A DNA stretch of 64,000 bases from Bradyrhizobiaceae bacterium Ga0074131. Its GTDB lineage: Bacteria > Pseudomonadota > Alphaproteobacteria > Rhizobiales > Xanthobacteraceae. A program made the position numbers and the translations under genes. The stretch covers positions 1 to 64,000 of the forward strand of contig LNEC01000008.1 in assembly GCA_001464035.1 (NCBI GenBank), read 5' to 3'. Positions 26,322 through 35,256 of the stretch are shown here, piece by piece. The notes beneath the pieces were generated by a model, which saw nothing but the letters and a program-made list of their open reading frames with translations, was not told where the DNA came from and did not search any database. Within the stretch, counting starts at the first letter, position 1. Every line of letters starts with the position of its first letter.

Positions 26322-27619
26322 CCCACCAGCACCGCGATGCGATGCATGGCGTTGCCGCCGTAACCTTGCGGATTCCAGAAGCCGGCCAGATGCGGCTGCG
26401 CAACGCCCTTGGAATCGGTGGCGCGCGCCCAGATCTCGAAATAGCCGTCGGTCGGCAATTTCAACGTCGCGGTCCAGCGCTGCCAGTCGAATTTGTTCTT
26501 CGGCTTCTCCAATTTGGCGCGCTGCCAGCTGGCGCCGAAGTCAGTGGAGACGTCGACCTGCTTGACGGTGAGATCGCCGGCCCATGACGCGCCACGCAGT
26601 TTCAGCTCCTTGGTGCCGGCCGCGAATTTGGCGCCGTTGGCCGGATTGGTGATAATCGAACGCACCGGCATCGATTCCATGATCCGGAAATTCGCAGGGT
26701 CTCCCTTGTCGCCGGGTACCATCGGCTTGATGGCGAGGCGGTAGGAAAATTCGGTCATGCCCGGGCCGTCATGCTCCTTGTCGCGGATGGTGATCTTGGT
26801 CAGCCATTTCTGCGACGCCGAGCCGGGCCAGCCCGGCACTATCAGGCGCACCGGCCCGCCATGGATGTTCGGCAGCGGCTGGCCGTTCATGGCCCACACG
26901 AGCATGGTGTGGGGGTCCATCGCCTTCTCGATCCGTACGCCGCGCGAGATGGTCGGCTTGGAAGCGTCACCCGACAGATGCAGGTCGGCGGCATAATGCG
27001 CGGTGTATTTGGCGCTCTTCTTCAAGCCGGCGGTCTTCAGCACCTCGGCCAGCGGTACGCCGGTCCATTCGGCGCAGCCTGCACCGCCATTGGTCCACTG
27101 GTTGCCGCGCGCAGGCGGCGAGAACGCCGCGCGTCCGTTGCCGCCGCATTCCAGCACCATGCGGCGTGTCACCGCCTTGTATTTCGATTTCAGCTCGCCG
27201 ACCGTGATCTCGAGCTTGTTGTTGACCTCGCCGTCGATGGTGATCTTCCAGGCGTCGGGATTTTTGGTCTCGTCGGGCAGTTGGCCGTTGTTGCGGATGA
27301 AGAATTTATCGATCGGCGTGGTGTCGTCGTCGAGCAGGCTTTCCGGCGTCTCAGCGACCAGCGGCTTCTCGCCGAGCACCACGAGCTTGTCGTTCTTGCC
27401 GGGGAACTTCAGATATTGCGGCCCCTTGGGTGCTGCGGGCGCGGCAGCGGCTCCGGCTTGCGCATGCGCGGCCGGAATGCCGCCGCCGTCCGGTGACAGC
27501 GGCATCACGCCGCCGATGATCGCGCCCATGGCGGCCAGACCCGTGCCGCCCAGCAATCCGCGCCGGCTGGTGTTGAAGCTGCTGCCGCCCTCGGCCGCAT
27601 CGCCGGTTTCATGCGCCAT
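26318..27619 (-). CDS. sorA: Sulfite dehydrogenase molybdopterin subunit SorA
   Basis: Start ATG 27619 is chosen for its GGGAGA site and because it puts the twin-arginine signal (NTSRRGLLGGTGLAAMGAII) near the N-terminus; an open frame continues upstream without homology. The 433-residue protein has the sulfite oxidase fold: TPIDKFFIRNNGQLP, the molybdenum-ligand Cys158 in MVLECGGNGRAAFSPPARG, and GAGCAEWTGVPLAEVLK. The dimerisation domain (RSIITNPANGAK onwards) follows. It oxidises periplasmic sulfite to sulfate, useful for detoxification when sulfonates or thiosulfate are used. Confidence 0.93.
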   Translation of the reverse strand: MAHETGDAAEGGSSFNTSRRGLLGGTGLAAMGAIIGGVMPLSPDGGGIPAAHAQAGAAAAPAAPKGPQYLKFPGKNDKLVVLGEKPLVAETPESLLDDDTTPIDKFFIRNNGQLPDETKNPDAWKITIDGEVNNKLEITVGELKSKYKAVTRRMVLECGGNGRAAFSPPARGNQWTNGGAGCAEWTGVPLAEVLKTAGLKKSAKYTAHYAADLHLSGDASKPTISRGVRIEKAMDPHTMLVWAMNGQPLPNIHGGPVRLIVPGWPGSASQKWLTKITIRDKEHDGPGMTEFSYRLAIKPMVPGDKGDPANFRIMESMPVRSIITNPANGAKFAAGTKELKLRGASWAGDLTVKQVDVSTDFGASWQRAKLEKPKNKFDWQRWTATLKLPTDGYFEIWARATDSKGVAQPHLAGFWNPQGYGGNAMHRIAVLVG

Positions 27620-27858
27620 GATGGTCTCCCGTTGGCTCAGTTCGTTGCGGGTCCGATCGCCCCGCGACCCCTTGCGGTTCGGCCCAAGTATTGGCGTTTT
27701 GTGGCTTTGCCGCAAGACCGGTCTCGGGCCTGAGCCCCGGGGTCGATCGGCGCGGGCCGCGACTTTTCCGGTGCATATCGAGTGCAGCTACGTCATGATC
27801 GAGACCTGAGCCGCACCACTCCCCCTTTTCTCGTCATCTTACCCCACGGAGCCCATCC

Positions 27859-28833
27859 ATGACGCATGCCATCCGCTTTCACAAAACCGGCGGTCCCGAA
27901 GTTCTGGTCTGGGAAGAAGTCCAGGTCGGCAAGCCCGGTCCGGGCGAGGCGCGCATCCGCCACACCGCGGTCGGATTGAACTTCGTCGACATCTACAACC
28001 GCTCGGGGCTTTATCCGGTGCAACTGCCGAGTGGGCTGGGCAGCGAGGGAGCCGGCGTGGTCGAGGAAGTCGGCCCCGGCGTGACCGACCTCAAGCCCGG
28101 TGATCGCGTCGCCTACGGCGCCTCGCCGCTCGGCGCCTATGCCGAGGCGCGGCTGATTCCGGCTGATCGTCTGTTGAAGCTGCCGGATGGCATCGACGAC
28201 AGGACCGCCGCGGCGATGATGCTGAAGGGTCTCACCACCCAGTACCTGATCCGCCAGACCTATCGCGTCAAATCCGGCGATACCATTCTATTGCATGCCG
28301 CCGCCGGCGGCGTCGGCACGATCCTCAGCCAGTGGGCCAAACATCTCGGCGCCACGGTGATCGGCACCGTCGGCAGCGATGAGAAGGCAAAACTCGCGCA
28401 GGCCCATGGCTGCGCCCACACCATCGTCTACACCCGCGAGGACTTCGTCAAACGCGTCGACGAGATCACCGGCGGCAACAAGGTGCCGGTGGTCTATGAT
28501 TCCGTCGGCAAGGACACCTTTCTGAAATCGCTCGATTGCCTCGCGCCGCTCGGCGTCGCCGCCTTGTTCGGTCAGTCCTCCGGCAGCGTCGAGCCGCTCA
28601 ACCTCGGCCTCCTGGCGCAAAAAGGCTCGCTTTACGTCACCCGCCCGACGCTCTTCACCTACGCCGCCAAACGCGAAAATCTGGTTGCGATGGCGAACGA
28701 GCTGTTCGACGTGGTGAAGTCGGGCGCGGTCAAGATCGAGGTGCATCAGACCTATCCGCTGAAGGACGCGGCCAGGGCGCATGCCGATCTCGCAGCGCGC
28801 AAGACCACGGGCTCGACGGTTCTGACGGTGTGA
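27859..28833 (+). CDS. NADPH:quinone oxidoreductase (zeta-crystallin-like)
   Basis: The 324-residue MDR-family enzyme lacks the zinc ligands of alcohol dehydrogenases. The GroES-like part shows GLNFVDIYNRSGLYP and GLGSEGAGVVEEVG; the NADPH site is AAAGGVGTILSQWAKHLGA (about 147-165). These are the quinone oxidoreductase QOR signatures. It reduces quinones by one electron at a time in the cytoplasm. A GGAG lies before the ATG. It is divergent from sorA with 239 bases between starts. Confidence 0.92.
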   Translation: MTHAIRFHKTGGPEVLVWEEVQVGKPGPGEARIRHTAVGLNFVDIYNRSGLYPVQLPSGLGSEGAGVVEEVGPGVTDLKPGDRVAYGASPLGAYAEARLIPADRLLKLPDGIDDRTAAAMMLKGLTTQYLIRQTYRVKSGDTILLHAAAGGVGTILSQWAKHLGATVIGTVGSDEKAKLAQAHGCAHTIVYTREDFVKRVDEITGGNKVPVVYDSVGKDTFLKSLDCLAPLGVAALFGQSSGSVEPLNLGLLAQKGSLYVTRPTLFTYAAKRENLVAMANELFDVVKSGAVKIEVHQTYPLKDAARAHADLAARKTTGSTVLTV

Positions 28834-28940
28834 GGAACTGACGGCGCGCGCGATCTGAGCCGCGGCCTTATGCCGTCCCGTCTCGCAAAAGCGAGGCGGG
28901 TGCGGTAAACCTGCTTCTGCAACATCACAGGTGGAAGCGG

Positions 28941-29147
28941 ATGGACAAGCAGGCGATGCGCGAGGAGGCCGAGCGCCTGATCCGCGAAACCATGGAACGC
29001 AAGGCGCTGGTCGTGAAGCAGGGCAACACCCGCATCGAAACCACCTGCGGGAAATGTGGCGCGCCGAACCGCGTCTCGGCGGAAAAGGGCGCGACGCGGG
29101 TGAAGTTTGCCTGCAAGCACTGCGGACACAAGCAAGAGACGCTGTAA
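28941..29147 (+). CDS. Small zinc-ribbon protein
   Basis: The 68-residue protein has an N-terminal charged helix (KQAMREEAERLIRETMERKA) and a C-terminal ribbon with CGKCG and CKHCG, which can bind one zinc. The two CxxC pairs are 23 residues apart. It may bind nucleic acid or a protein partner. GGAAGCGG before the ATG is the likely ribosome binding site. Confidence 0.75.
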   Translation: MDKQAMREEAERLIRETMERKALVVKQGNTRIETTCGKCGAPNRVSAEKGATRVKFACKHCGHKQETL

Positions 29148-29238
29148 TAAAGAGCCTACCGCCGCCGTCATTGCTTGGCTCGCTCGCAATGAGGTGATGG
29201 ATTGGGATCGCGGGTTTCATTTGCGGCAGTGACGAATT

Positions 29239-30090
29239 TCACTCCCCCGCCACGAACCGCGAAAACGCATCGGCATAGTCAGGATGCCAGCGCGACAGCG
29301 CGGGGCGGTTTTCGACGATGTCGCCGGCGGCCCAGAGGATGCGCCGCTCGTCGAGGCGGCGCGGCACGTCGTTGTCGGGGCAGAGAACATAGAAGTCGCC
29401 GGCCGCCACGCGCTCGATCATGAAGTCGACGGTCTGCTCGGGCGTCCAGGCGCTATCCGGCTTCTCGGTGCGGCCGCGCGCGGTGAGGGCGGTGAAGACG
29501 TGGCCGGGAATGAAAAGATGCGCGCTGACCTTGGAGTCCGCCGTGTTGCGCAGTTCGTGCTGCAGCGCCTCGGTGAAGGCTTTCACGCCGGCCTTGGATA
29601 CATTGTAGGCGGGATCGCCGGGCGGCGTGGTGATGCCCTGTTTGGAGCCGGTGTTGATGATCAGGCCCGGCCGGCCGCGCGCGATCATCCGGGGCGCGAA
29701 CACCTGCGAGCCATGGATGATGCCCCACAGATTGACGCCGAGAACGCGCTGCCAGTTTTCCAGCGGGCCGAACATCGTGCTGCCCGGCTGAATGCCGGCA
29801 TTGTTCATCAGGACGTCAGCGCCGCCGAACCGTTGTCGCACGGCGGCTTCCAGTTCCGCCACCTGCTCGATGCGGCTGACGTCGACGGCGACGGCCATGA
29901 TATCGGCGGCGCCGCCCCGTGCTGCCGATGCCAGCTTGGCTTCGGCCTCTCCGAGCCGGTCGCCGCCGAGGTCGGCGATGCAGACCTTCATGCCGAGGCC
30001 GGCAAGGCGCATAGCGGCGGCAAGCCCGATGCCGGATGCGCCACCGGTGATGACGGCGACGTTGTCGGGAGCCATGGCTGGATGGGACAC
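29239..30090 (-). CDS. Short-chain dehydrogenase/reductase
   Basis: I chose GTG 30090 because AGGAGA stands 6 bases upstream; ATG 30075 is 15 bases further in. The 283-residue protein has the NAD(P) site TGGASGIGLA, NNAG in VLMNNAGIQPG, the catalytic Ser in INTGSKQG and Tyr/Lys in YNVSKAGVKAFTEAL. These are classical SDR features. The C-terminus is longer than in most SDRs (ERVAAGDFYVLCPDNDVPRR), a feature of a subgroup I recognise only by that tail. Substrate not known. Confidence 0.9.
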   Translation of the reverse strand: MSHPAMAPDNVAVITGGASGIGLAAAMRLAGLGMKVCIADLGGDRLGEAEAKLASAARGGAADIMAVAVDVSRIEQVAELEAAVRQRFGGADVLMNNAGIQPGSTMFGPLENWQRVLGVNLWGIIHGSQVFAPRMIARGRPGLIINTGSKQGITTPPGDPAYNVSKAGVKAFTEALQHELRNTADSKVSAHLFIPGHVFTALTARGRTEKPDSAWTPEQTVDFMIERVAAGDFYVLCPDNDVPRRLDERRILWAAGDIVENRPALSRWHPDYADAFSRFVAGE

Positions 30091-30261
30091 GCGTTTCTCC
30101 TGGGCTGTCAGCACGGCGTCGCCGATGATGGCACGCCGCCGCCTACCATGCACGAAACCGCATGGGAGGTCTTCGTATCAGGCGATTTCCCCTGGTCAGC
30201 CTTTTGCGGGCAGCGGGAACCGGTTACACAGCGATATCAAGCGTCACCAACCGGGGCCAGC

Positions 30262-31386
30262 ATGAGATTTCCGTCGCTGTTTTCACCATTCACCATCGGG
30301 CCGTACCAGCTTAAGCATCGCGTCGTGATGGCGCCGCTGACGCGGATGCGGGCGGAAAAGCCCTCGCTCGCGCCCCGGCCGCTGAATGTGGAATATTACG
30401 CGCAGCGCACGACGCAGGGCGGCCTCATCATCGCCGAAGCCTCGCCGGTCGCGGCGACCGCGTTCGGAAGCCCCGGCGTCCCCGGCATCTATTCGGAGGC
30501 GCAGATCAAGGGCTGGCGCGACGTCGTCGATGCCGTTCACGCCAGGGGCGGCGTGATCTTCCTGCAGCTCTGGCATGTCGGCCGCGTGTCGCATTCCTCG
30601 TTCCAGCCCGGCGGCGTATTGCCGGTGGCGCCTTCGGCGGTGCCGATTCCTGAATTGAAGACGGCAACGGCGGCCGGCAAGTCGACGGCCTATGAAACGC
30701 CGCGGGCGCTGGAAACCTCCGAGATAGCCGGCGTGGTCCACGCCTTCCGGCAGGCTGCCGCCAACGCCAAGGCGGCGGGCTTCGACGGCGTCGAGATCCA
30801 CGGCGCCAACGGCTATCTGGTCGAGCAGTTCCTGCAGTCGCACACCAACCTGCGCACCGACCAGTATGGCGGTTCGATCGAGAACCGTGCGCGGTTCCTG
30901 ATGGAAGTCACGCAGGCCGCGATCGAGGTATGGGGCGCCGACCGCGTCGGCGTGCGGCTGTCGCCCTATGGCGTCGCCAATGGCAGCGGCGAGCCCGATC
31001 CGATGCCGCTCTACAGCCACGTCATCAGGGCGCTCGATCCGCTCGGCCTCGCCTATCTGCATTTCGTCGAGCCGCGCTCGAGCGGCGCCGGCCGCGCCGA
31101 GGTCAACCACCAGAACGTGCCGTCGGCGATGGGGTTGTTCAGGCCGATGTGGAGCGGAGTGCTGATCTCGGCCGGCGGCTTTACCGGCGAAACCGCGGAT
31201 GCGGCCATTGCCGCGGGCCATGCCGACGCCATCGCGTTCGGACGCATCTTCATTTCCAACCCCGATCTGCCGCGCCGCCTGCGCGAAGGCTTGCCGCTGA
31301 CGCCTTACAACCGCGCGACGTTCTATGGCGGAGATGTCGCGGGGTATACCGATTACCCCGCGTACGGCGAGCTGGAAAAGGCGTGA
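30262..31386 (+). CDS. Old yellow enzyme family alkene reductase
   Basis: The 374-residue FMN enzyme starts at RFPSLFSPFTIGPYQLKHRV (residues 2-21). MAPLTRMRA, FLQLWHVGRVSH, then HGANGYLVEQFLQSHTNLRT and DQYGGSIENRARFLMEV give the substrate histidine/asparagine pair (H-G-A-N) and the active Tyr. The end AIAFGRIFISNPDLPRRL is typical. These enzymes reduce activated C=C bonds or nitro groups with NAD(P)H. The frame is open far upstream, but homology starts at the ATG. Confidence 0.94.
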   Translation: MRFPSLFSPFTIGPYQLKHRVVMAPLTRMRAEKPSLAPRPLNVEYYAQRTTQGGLIIAEASPVAATAFGSPGVPGIYSEAQIKGWRDVVDAVHARGGVIFLQLWHVGRVSHSSFQPGGVLPVAPSAVPIPELKTATAAGKSTAYETPRALETSEIAGVVHAFRQAAANAKAAGFDGVEIHGANGYLVEQFLQSHTNLRTDQYGGSIENRARFLMEVTQAAIEVWGADRVGVRLSPYGVANGSGEPDPMPLYSHVIRALDPLGLAYLHFVEPRSSGAGRAEVNHQNVPSAMGLFRPMWSGVLISAGGFTGETADAAIAAGHADAIAFGRIFISNPDLPRRLREGLPLTPYNRATFYGGDVAGYTDYPAYGELEKA

Positions 31387-31395
31387 GAACGGCAA

Positions 31396-31878
31396 ATGAC
31401 AAGAGCAGCGCCAGCGGCTGGCGTAGCGAAAGGCGAATGCCTGTGCCGCAAGGTCGCCTTCGAAATCGACACCCCGGCGCGCTGGGCCTGGCACGATCAT
31501 TCGGCCGCATCGCGGCGCGCCCATGGCGCGGCCTACGCGACCTATGTCGGCAGCTGGCGCAAGCGGTTTCGGGTGACGAAAGGCAAGGCCGCCATCACCC
31601 GCTTCGAGGACAAGGCGACAAAAACCGTGCGCAGCTTCTGCGCGCGTTGCGGCACGCCATTGATCTATGAGCGCCCGCGTTCGCCGCACATGGTCAACAT
31701 CCCGCGCGCGCTGTTTTCCGGCCGCACCGGCCGGCAGCCGCTCTATCATATCGCGATCGAACAATTGCAGGAGTGGACCTGGACCGGCGAGCCGCTGGTG
31801 CCGCTGAAGGGTTTTCCGGGCGTGGTCTGGCAGCGCTTGAAAAAGAAGAAGCGCGCCGAGCATGACGGGATGTTCTGA
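31396..31878 (+). CDS. GFA/CENP-V-like protein with altered central zinc motif
   Basis: The 160-residue protein keeps the outer zinc ligands of the GFA (glutathione-dependent formaldehyde-activating) fold: GECLCRKVAFEI (C-x-C, about residues 13-15) and FCARCGTPLIYER (C-x2-C, about 78-81). The middle motif, usually C-H-C-S-x-C, reads HDHSAASRR here, so its three cysteines are gone. The fold is probably kept, but the catalytic zinc site may not be. It lies 9 bases after the alkene reductase and is probably cotranscribed with it. Confidence 0.82.
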   Translation: MTRAAPAAGVAKGECLCRKVAFEIDTPARWAWHDHSAASRRAHGAAYATYVGSWRKRFRVTKGKAAITRFEDKATKTVRSFCARCGTPLIYERPRSPHMVNIPRALFSGRTGRQPLYHIAIEQLQEWTWTGEPLVPLKGFPGVVWQRLKKKKRAEHDGMF

Positions 31879-32013
31879 CGTGGAACAGCCGGCGCGATGT
31901 CGAGTCCCGCGGCGCAGGGCAGCCATGACCGCGCTCCATTTGCGCGCCTGCTTGCGGATCGGCCATGATGACAAGACCCGACGGTAACGGCCGCGGCGAG
32001 GAGGAGACATTTG

Positions 32014-33672
32014 ATGAATCGTATCACCGGGCGCTCGGCGTTCCTGGCGCTGCTCAAGGACGAGGGCATCACCCATCTGTTCGGCAATCCCGGCACCACC
32101 GAATTGCCGGTCATGCATGCGCTGAAGGAGCATCCCGACCTCACTTATGTCATGGCGATGCAGGAGAGCCTGGTGGTCGCCATCGCCGACGGTTACAGCC
32201 GCGCCTCGGGTAAGCTCGTCGCCTGCAACGTCCATGTCGCGCCCGGGCTCGGCAACGCCATGGGTTCGCTGTTCAACGCCAGCTTCACGGGCACGCCGAT
32301 GATCCTGACCGCGGGCCAGCAGGAGCAGGGCCACGGGCTGATGGAGCCGGTGCTGTACGGGCCGCTGGTGCAGATGGCGGAACCGCTGGTGAAATGGGCG
32401 GTCGAGGTGACGCGGCTGGAAGACCTGCCGCGGATCGTGCGCCGCGCCGCCAAGATCGCAACCACGCCGCCGACCGGGCCGGTGTTCATCTCGCTGCCCG
32501 GCGATATCCTCAATGCCGAGGCCGGCATCGAACTGGGCCGCTCCACCCGCGTCGATACGCGGGTCAAACCTTCCGATGAGTCCCTGCAGGCGCTGGCGCA
32601 GCGGATTCTGAAAGCCCAGAATCCGGTCATCATCGCCGGCGATGAAATCGTCAAGAGCGATGCGCTCCGGGAGGCAGCTTCGCTGGCCGAGACGCTGGGC
32701 TGTGCCGCCTACCAGTGTTCGACGCCTTATGGCGCGCATTTTCTGTCGGAAAGCCCGTGCTTCATGGGCGCGCTGTCGCGGCTGCAGAAGCAGGTCCGCG
32801 AGGTGTTGTCGCCCTACGACCTCATGATCGTGCTCGGCGCCGATCCCCTGCGGATGTCGGTCTACAGCGAGGTCGATCCCAAGCCGGAGGGCATGCCGAT
32901 CGTGCAGATAGGACTGGTCGACTGGGATCTCGCCAAGAACTACGCCGCCGAAATCGCGCTGAAGGCCGATGTGAAGGAAACCCTGCGCGTGCTGATCCCG
33001 GCGCTGAAGGCCGGCGGCGGCGCTGCACTGGAGAGCCGGGCGAAGCAGGGGATTGCGGCGCTGACGTCGAAGAACTGGACCGCCAAGCGCAAGACGCTGG
33101 TCGAGCAGATATCGAAAGCCGGCGATCGTTCGCCGATCGACCCGGACTGGCTGGCCCTGCAGGTGGTCGAAGCGATGCCCCAAAATGCCATCCTGGTCGA
33201 CGAGGGGCTGACGTCGTCGCGCCATATGCTGGCGCTGCGTCCGCACCGCGACCGCTACGGCTATCATGCGCTGGCCTCCGGTGGCATCGGCTGGGGCCTG
33301 CCGGCCTCGGTCGGCGTCAGCATCGCCAATCCGGACCGGCCGGTGGTGTGCTTCTCCGGCGACGGCAGCGCGATGTATTCGATCCAGGCGCTGTGGACCG
33401 CCGCGCATCACAAGCTGCCGCTGACGGTGGTGATCGTCAACAATGGCGGCTACCGCATCATCAAGCAAAGGTTGCTCGCCTTTCACGGCGACGATCACTA
33501 CGTCGGCATGGATTTTATCGATCCCAAGGTGGATTTTACGGCGCTGGCAAAGTCGCTGGGGCTCGAGGCGATGCGGATCACCGCGGCAGAGGATGTCGCG
33601 GCCGCGCTGAAATCGGCGTTCGGCCGGCCCGGTGCGAAAGTGATCGAAGTGCTGGTGGATGGCACGGTGTGA
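32014..33672 (+). CDS. Thiamine-diphosphate enzyme, benzoylformate decarboxylase-like
   Basis: The 552-residue ThDP enzyme starts at ATG 32014 (TTG just before it). It has FGNPGTTELPVMHAL at the N-terminus, the catalytic Glu in AMQESLVVAIADGYSRASG (about 49-67) and the ThDP/Mg motif FSGDGSAMYSIQALWTAA...NNGGY (about 447-480). NPGTTELP and the overall pattern fit benzoylformate decarboxylase and related acetolactate-synthase-like enzymes better than biosynthetic ALS. It would decarboxylate a 2-oxo acid such as an aromatic one. The substrate is inferred. GAGGAGA precedes the start. Confidence 0.85.
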   Translation: MNRITGRSAFLALLKDEGITHLFGNPGTTELPVMHALKEHPDLTYVMAMQESLVVAIADGYSRASGKLVACNVHVAPGLGNAMGSLFNASFTGTPMILTAGQQEQGHGLMEPVLYGPLVQMAEPLVKWAVEVTRLEDLPRIVRRAAKIATTPPTGPVFISLPGDILNAEAGIELGRSTRVDTRVKPSDESLQALAQRILKAQNPVIIAGDEIVKSDALREAASLAETLGCAAYQCSTPYGAHFLSESPCFMGALSRLQKQVREVLSPYDLMIVLGADPLRMSVYSEVDPKPEGMPIVQIGLVDWDLAKNYAAEIALKADVKETLRVLIPALKAGGGAALESRAKQGIAALTSKNWTAKRKTLVEQISKAGDRSPIDPDWLALQVVEAMPQNAILVDEGLTSSRHMLALRPHRDRYGYHALASGGIGWGLPASVGVSIANPDRPVVCFSGDGSAMYSIQALWTAAHHKLPLTVVIVNNGGYRIIKQRLLAFHGDDHYVGMDFIDPKVDFTALAKSLGLEAMRITAAEDVAAALKSAFGRPGAKVIEVLVDGTV

Positions 33673-33673
33673 T

Positions 33674-35071
33674 TCACTCCGCCGCCTTCGCCCGCAGATG
33701 AGGCCGATGCTGAACGGCCGGATGCGGCGCCGACAGCCGCGCGCGGCCGGCGCCGAACAGTTTTTCGCGCAGCGTGCCCTCGGCGTAGGCCCGCTTGTAG
33801 CGCCCGCGCCGGGTCAGTTCCGGCACCAGCAGATCGGCGATATCCTCGAAATCGCCAGGCGAGACCGCGAACGGCACGTTGAGGCCGTCGACGTCGGTCT
33901 GCTCGAACCAGGCTTCGATGGCATCGGCGACTGTTTCCGGCGTGCCGACCGCGACCGGCCCGGCGCCGCCGATGCCGACATGCTGGGCGACTTCGCGCAC
34001 GGTCCAGACCCGGTCCGGATCGGCGCGGGTGATGTTGTCCATCGCACTGCGGCCGGCGTCGTTCTCGACATGGCGAACCTGCTGGTCGAGGTCGTAGGTC
34101 GAAAAATCGACCCCGGTCCAGCCGGACATCAGCGTCAGCGCGCCCTCCGGATTGATGTGGCTGCGGTAGTCGGCGTATTTGGCCTTCGCCTCCGCTTCTG
34201 TTCGCCCGAGAATGACGGTGAACATGCTGAACATCAGGATCTCGGCCGGGTTGCGACCGCCCTTGGCCGCGAGTTCGCGAATCGCTGCCACACGCGGCGC
34301 GATGATTTTTGCCGACGGCCCCGACATGAACACGCATTCGGCGTGATCAGCCGCGAATTGACGTCCGCGCGGCGAGGTGCCGGCCTGATACAGCACGGGG
34401 GTGCGCTGCGGCGACGGCTCGCTGAGGTGAATGGCGTCGACGCGGTAGTTGGCCCCCGCATGCTGCACCCGATGCACCTTGGCAGGGTCCGCGAATATGC
34501 CGCGCGCGCGGTCGCGCAGCGCCGCGTCGTCCTCCCAGCTGCCTTCCCAGAGCTTGTAGACCACCTCCATATATTCGTCGGCGACGTCGTAACGGTCGTC
34601 ATGCGAGGTCTGCTTGTCCTTGCCGGCGCCTTTCGCCGCGCTGTCGAGATAGCCGGTCACCACGTTCCAGCCGATCCGCCCCTCGGTCAGATGGTCGAGC
34701 GTCGACATCCGCCGCGCGAACGTATAGGGCGGCTCGTAGGACAGGTTGGAGGTCACCCCGAAACCGAGATGTTCGGTGACGGCGGCCATCGCCGGGATCA
34801 GCAGCAGGGGATCGTTGGCCGGCGTCTGCGCGGCGTTGCGCAATGCCGCGTCCGGACTGCCGCCGAACACGTCGTAGACGCCGAGCACGTCGGCGAGAAA
34901 CAATCCGTCGAACCGCCCGCGTTCCAGTGTTCTCGCCAGGTCGATCCAGTACGGCAGCCGGTTGTATTCGGTGGTGCGGTCGCGCGGATGGGTCCAGAGG
35001 CCCGGCGACTGATGCGCGACGCAGTTCATGGCGAAGGCGTTGAGCCGGATTTGTTTCTTCATGATCGACAT
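33674..35071 (-). CDS. LLM-class flavin-dependent monooxygenase (NtaA/SnaA/DszA type)
   Basis: The 465-residue protein has IRLNAFAMNCVAHQSPGLWT at the start, then GRFDGLFLADVLGVYDVFGG, YTFARRMSTLDHLTEGRIGW and NVVTGYLDSAAKG. This is the bacterial luciferase-like fold of the NtaA/SnaA/DszA/SoxA group, which uses FMNH2 from a separate reductase to oxidise aminopolycarboxylates, sulfur heterocycles and similar compounds. No flavin reductase is adjacent. It is convergent with the ThDP enzyme gene (gap 1 base). A related protein lies at 47996. Confidence 0.92.
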   Translation of the reverse strand: MSIMKKQIRLNAFAMNCVAHQSPGLWTHPRDRTTEYNRLPYWIDLARTLERGRFDGLFLADVLGVYDVFGGSPDAALRNAAQTPANDPLLLIPAMAAVTEHLGFGVTSNLSYEPPYTFARRMSTLDHLTEGRIGWNVVTGYLDSAAKGAGKDKQTSHDDRYDVADEYMEVVYKLWEGSWEDDAALRDRARGIFADPAKVHRVQHAGANYRVDAIHLSEPSPQRTPVLYQAGTSPRGRQFAADHAECVFMSGPSAKIIAPRVAAIRELAAKGGRNPAEILMFSMFTVILGRTEAEAKAKYADYRSHINPEGALTLMSGWTGVDFSTYDLDQQVRHVENDAGRSAMDNITRADPDRVWTVREVAQHVGIGGAGPVAVGTPETVADAIEAWFEQTDVDGLNVPFAVSPGDFEDIADLLVPELTRRGRYKRAYAEGTLREKLFGAGRARLSAPHPAVQHRPHLRAKAAE

Positions 35072-35256
35072 GCCCTCAGGCGCCTCGCGGGATCCGTGTT
35101 ATTTGCCCGGCCTGAACGCCGGGCAGCGAGCGAAACTGTCGCATTCCCCCTGTTCCTAGCAAAGCAAATTGTCCGCCCTGTGCCCACTTCCGGCGGACAC
35201 CGCTTCTCGATAGCTTGGCCGAAGACCGCAAGATCCGTGGCTGCAAAAGAGAAGAC

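Noticed and set aside
30283..33498. A very long reverse-strand open frame (1071 codons) across the alkene reductase, GFA and ThDP genes
   Set aside because: It is the antisense shadow of three well-recognised forward genes in GC-rich DNA; its composition is rich in His, Arg and Gly with no motif.
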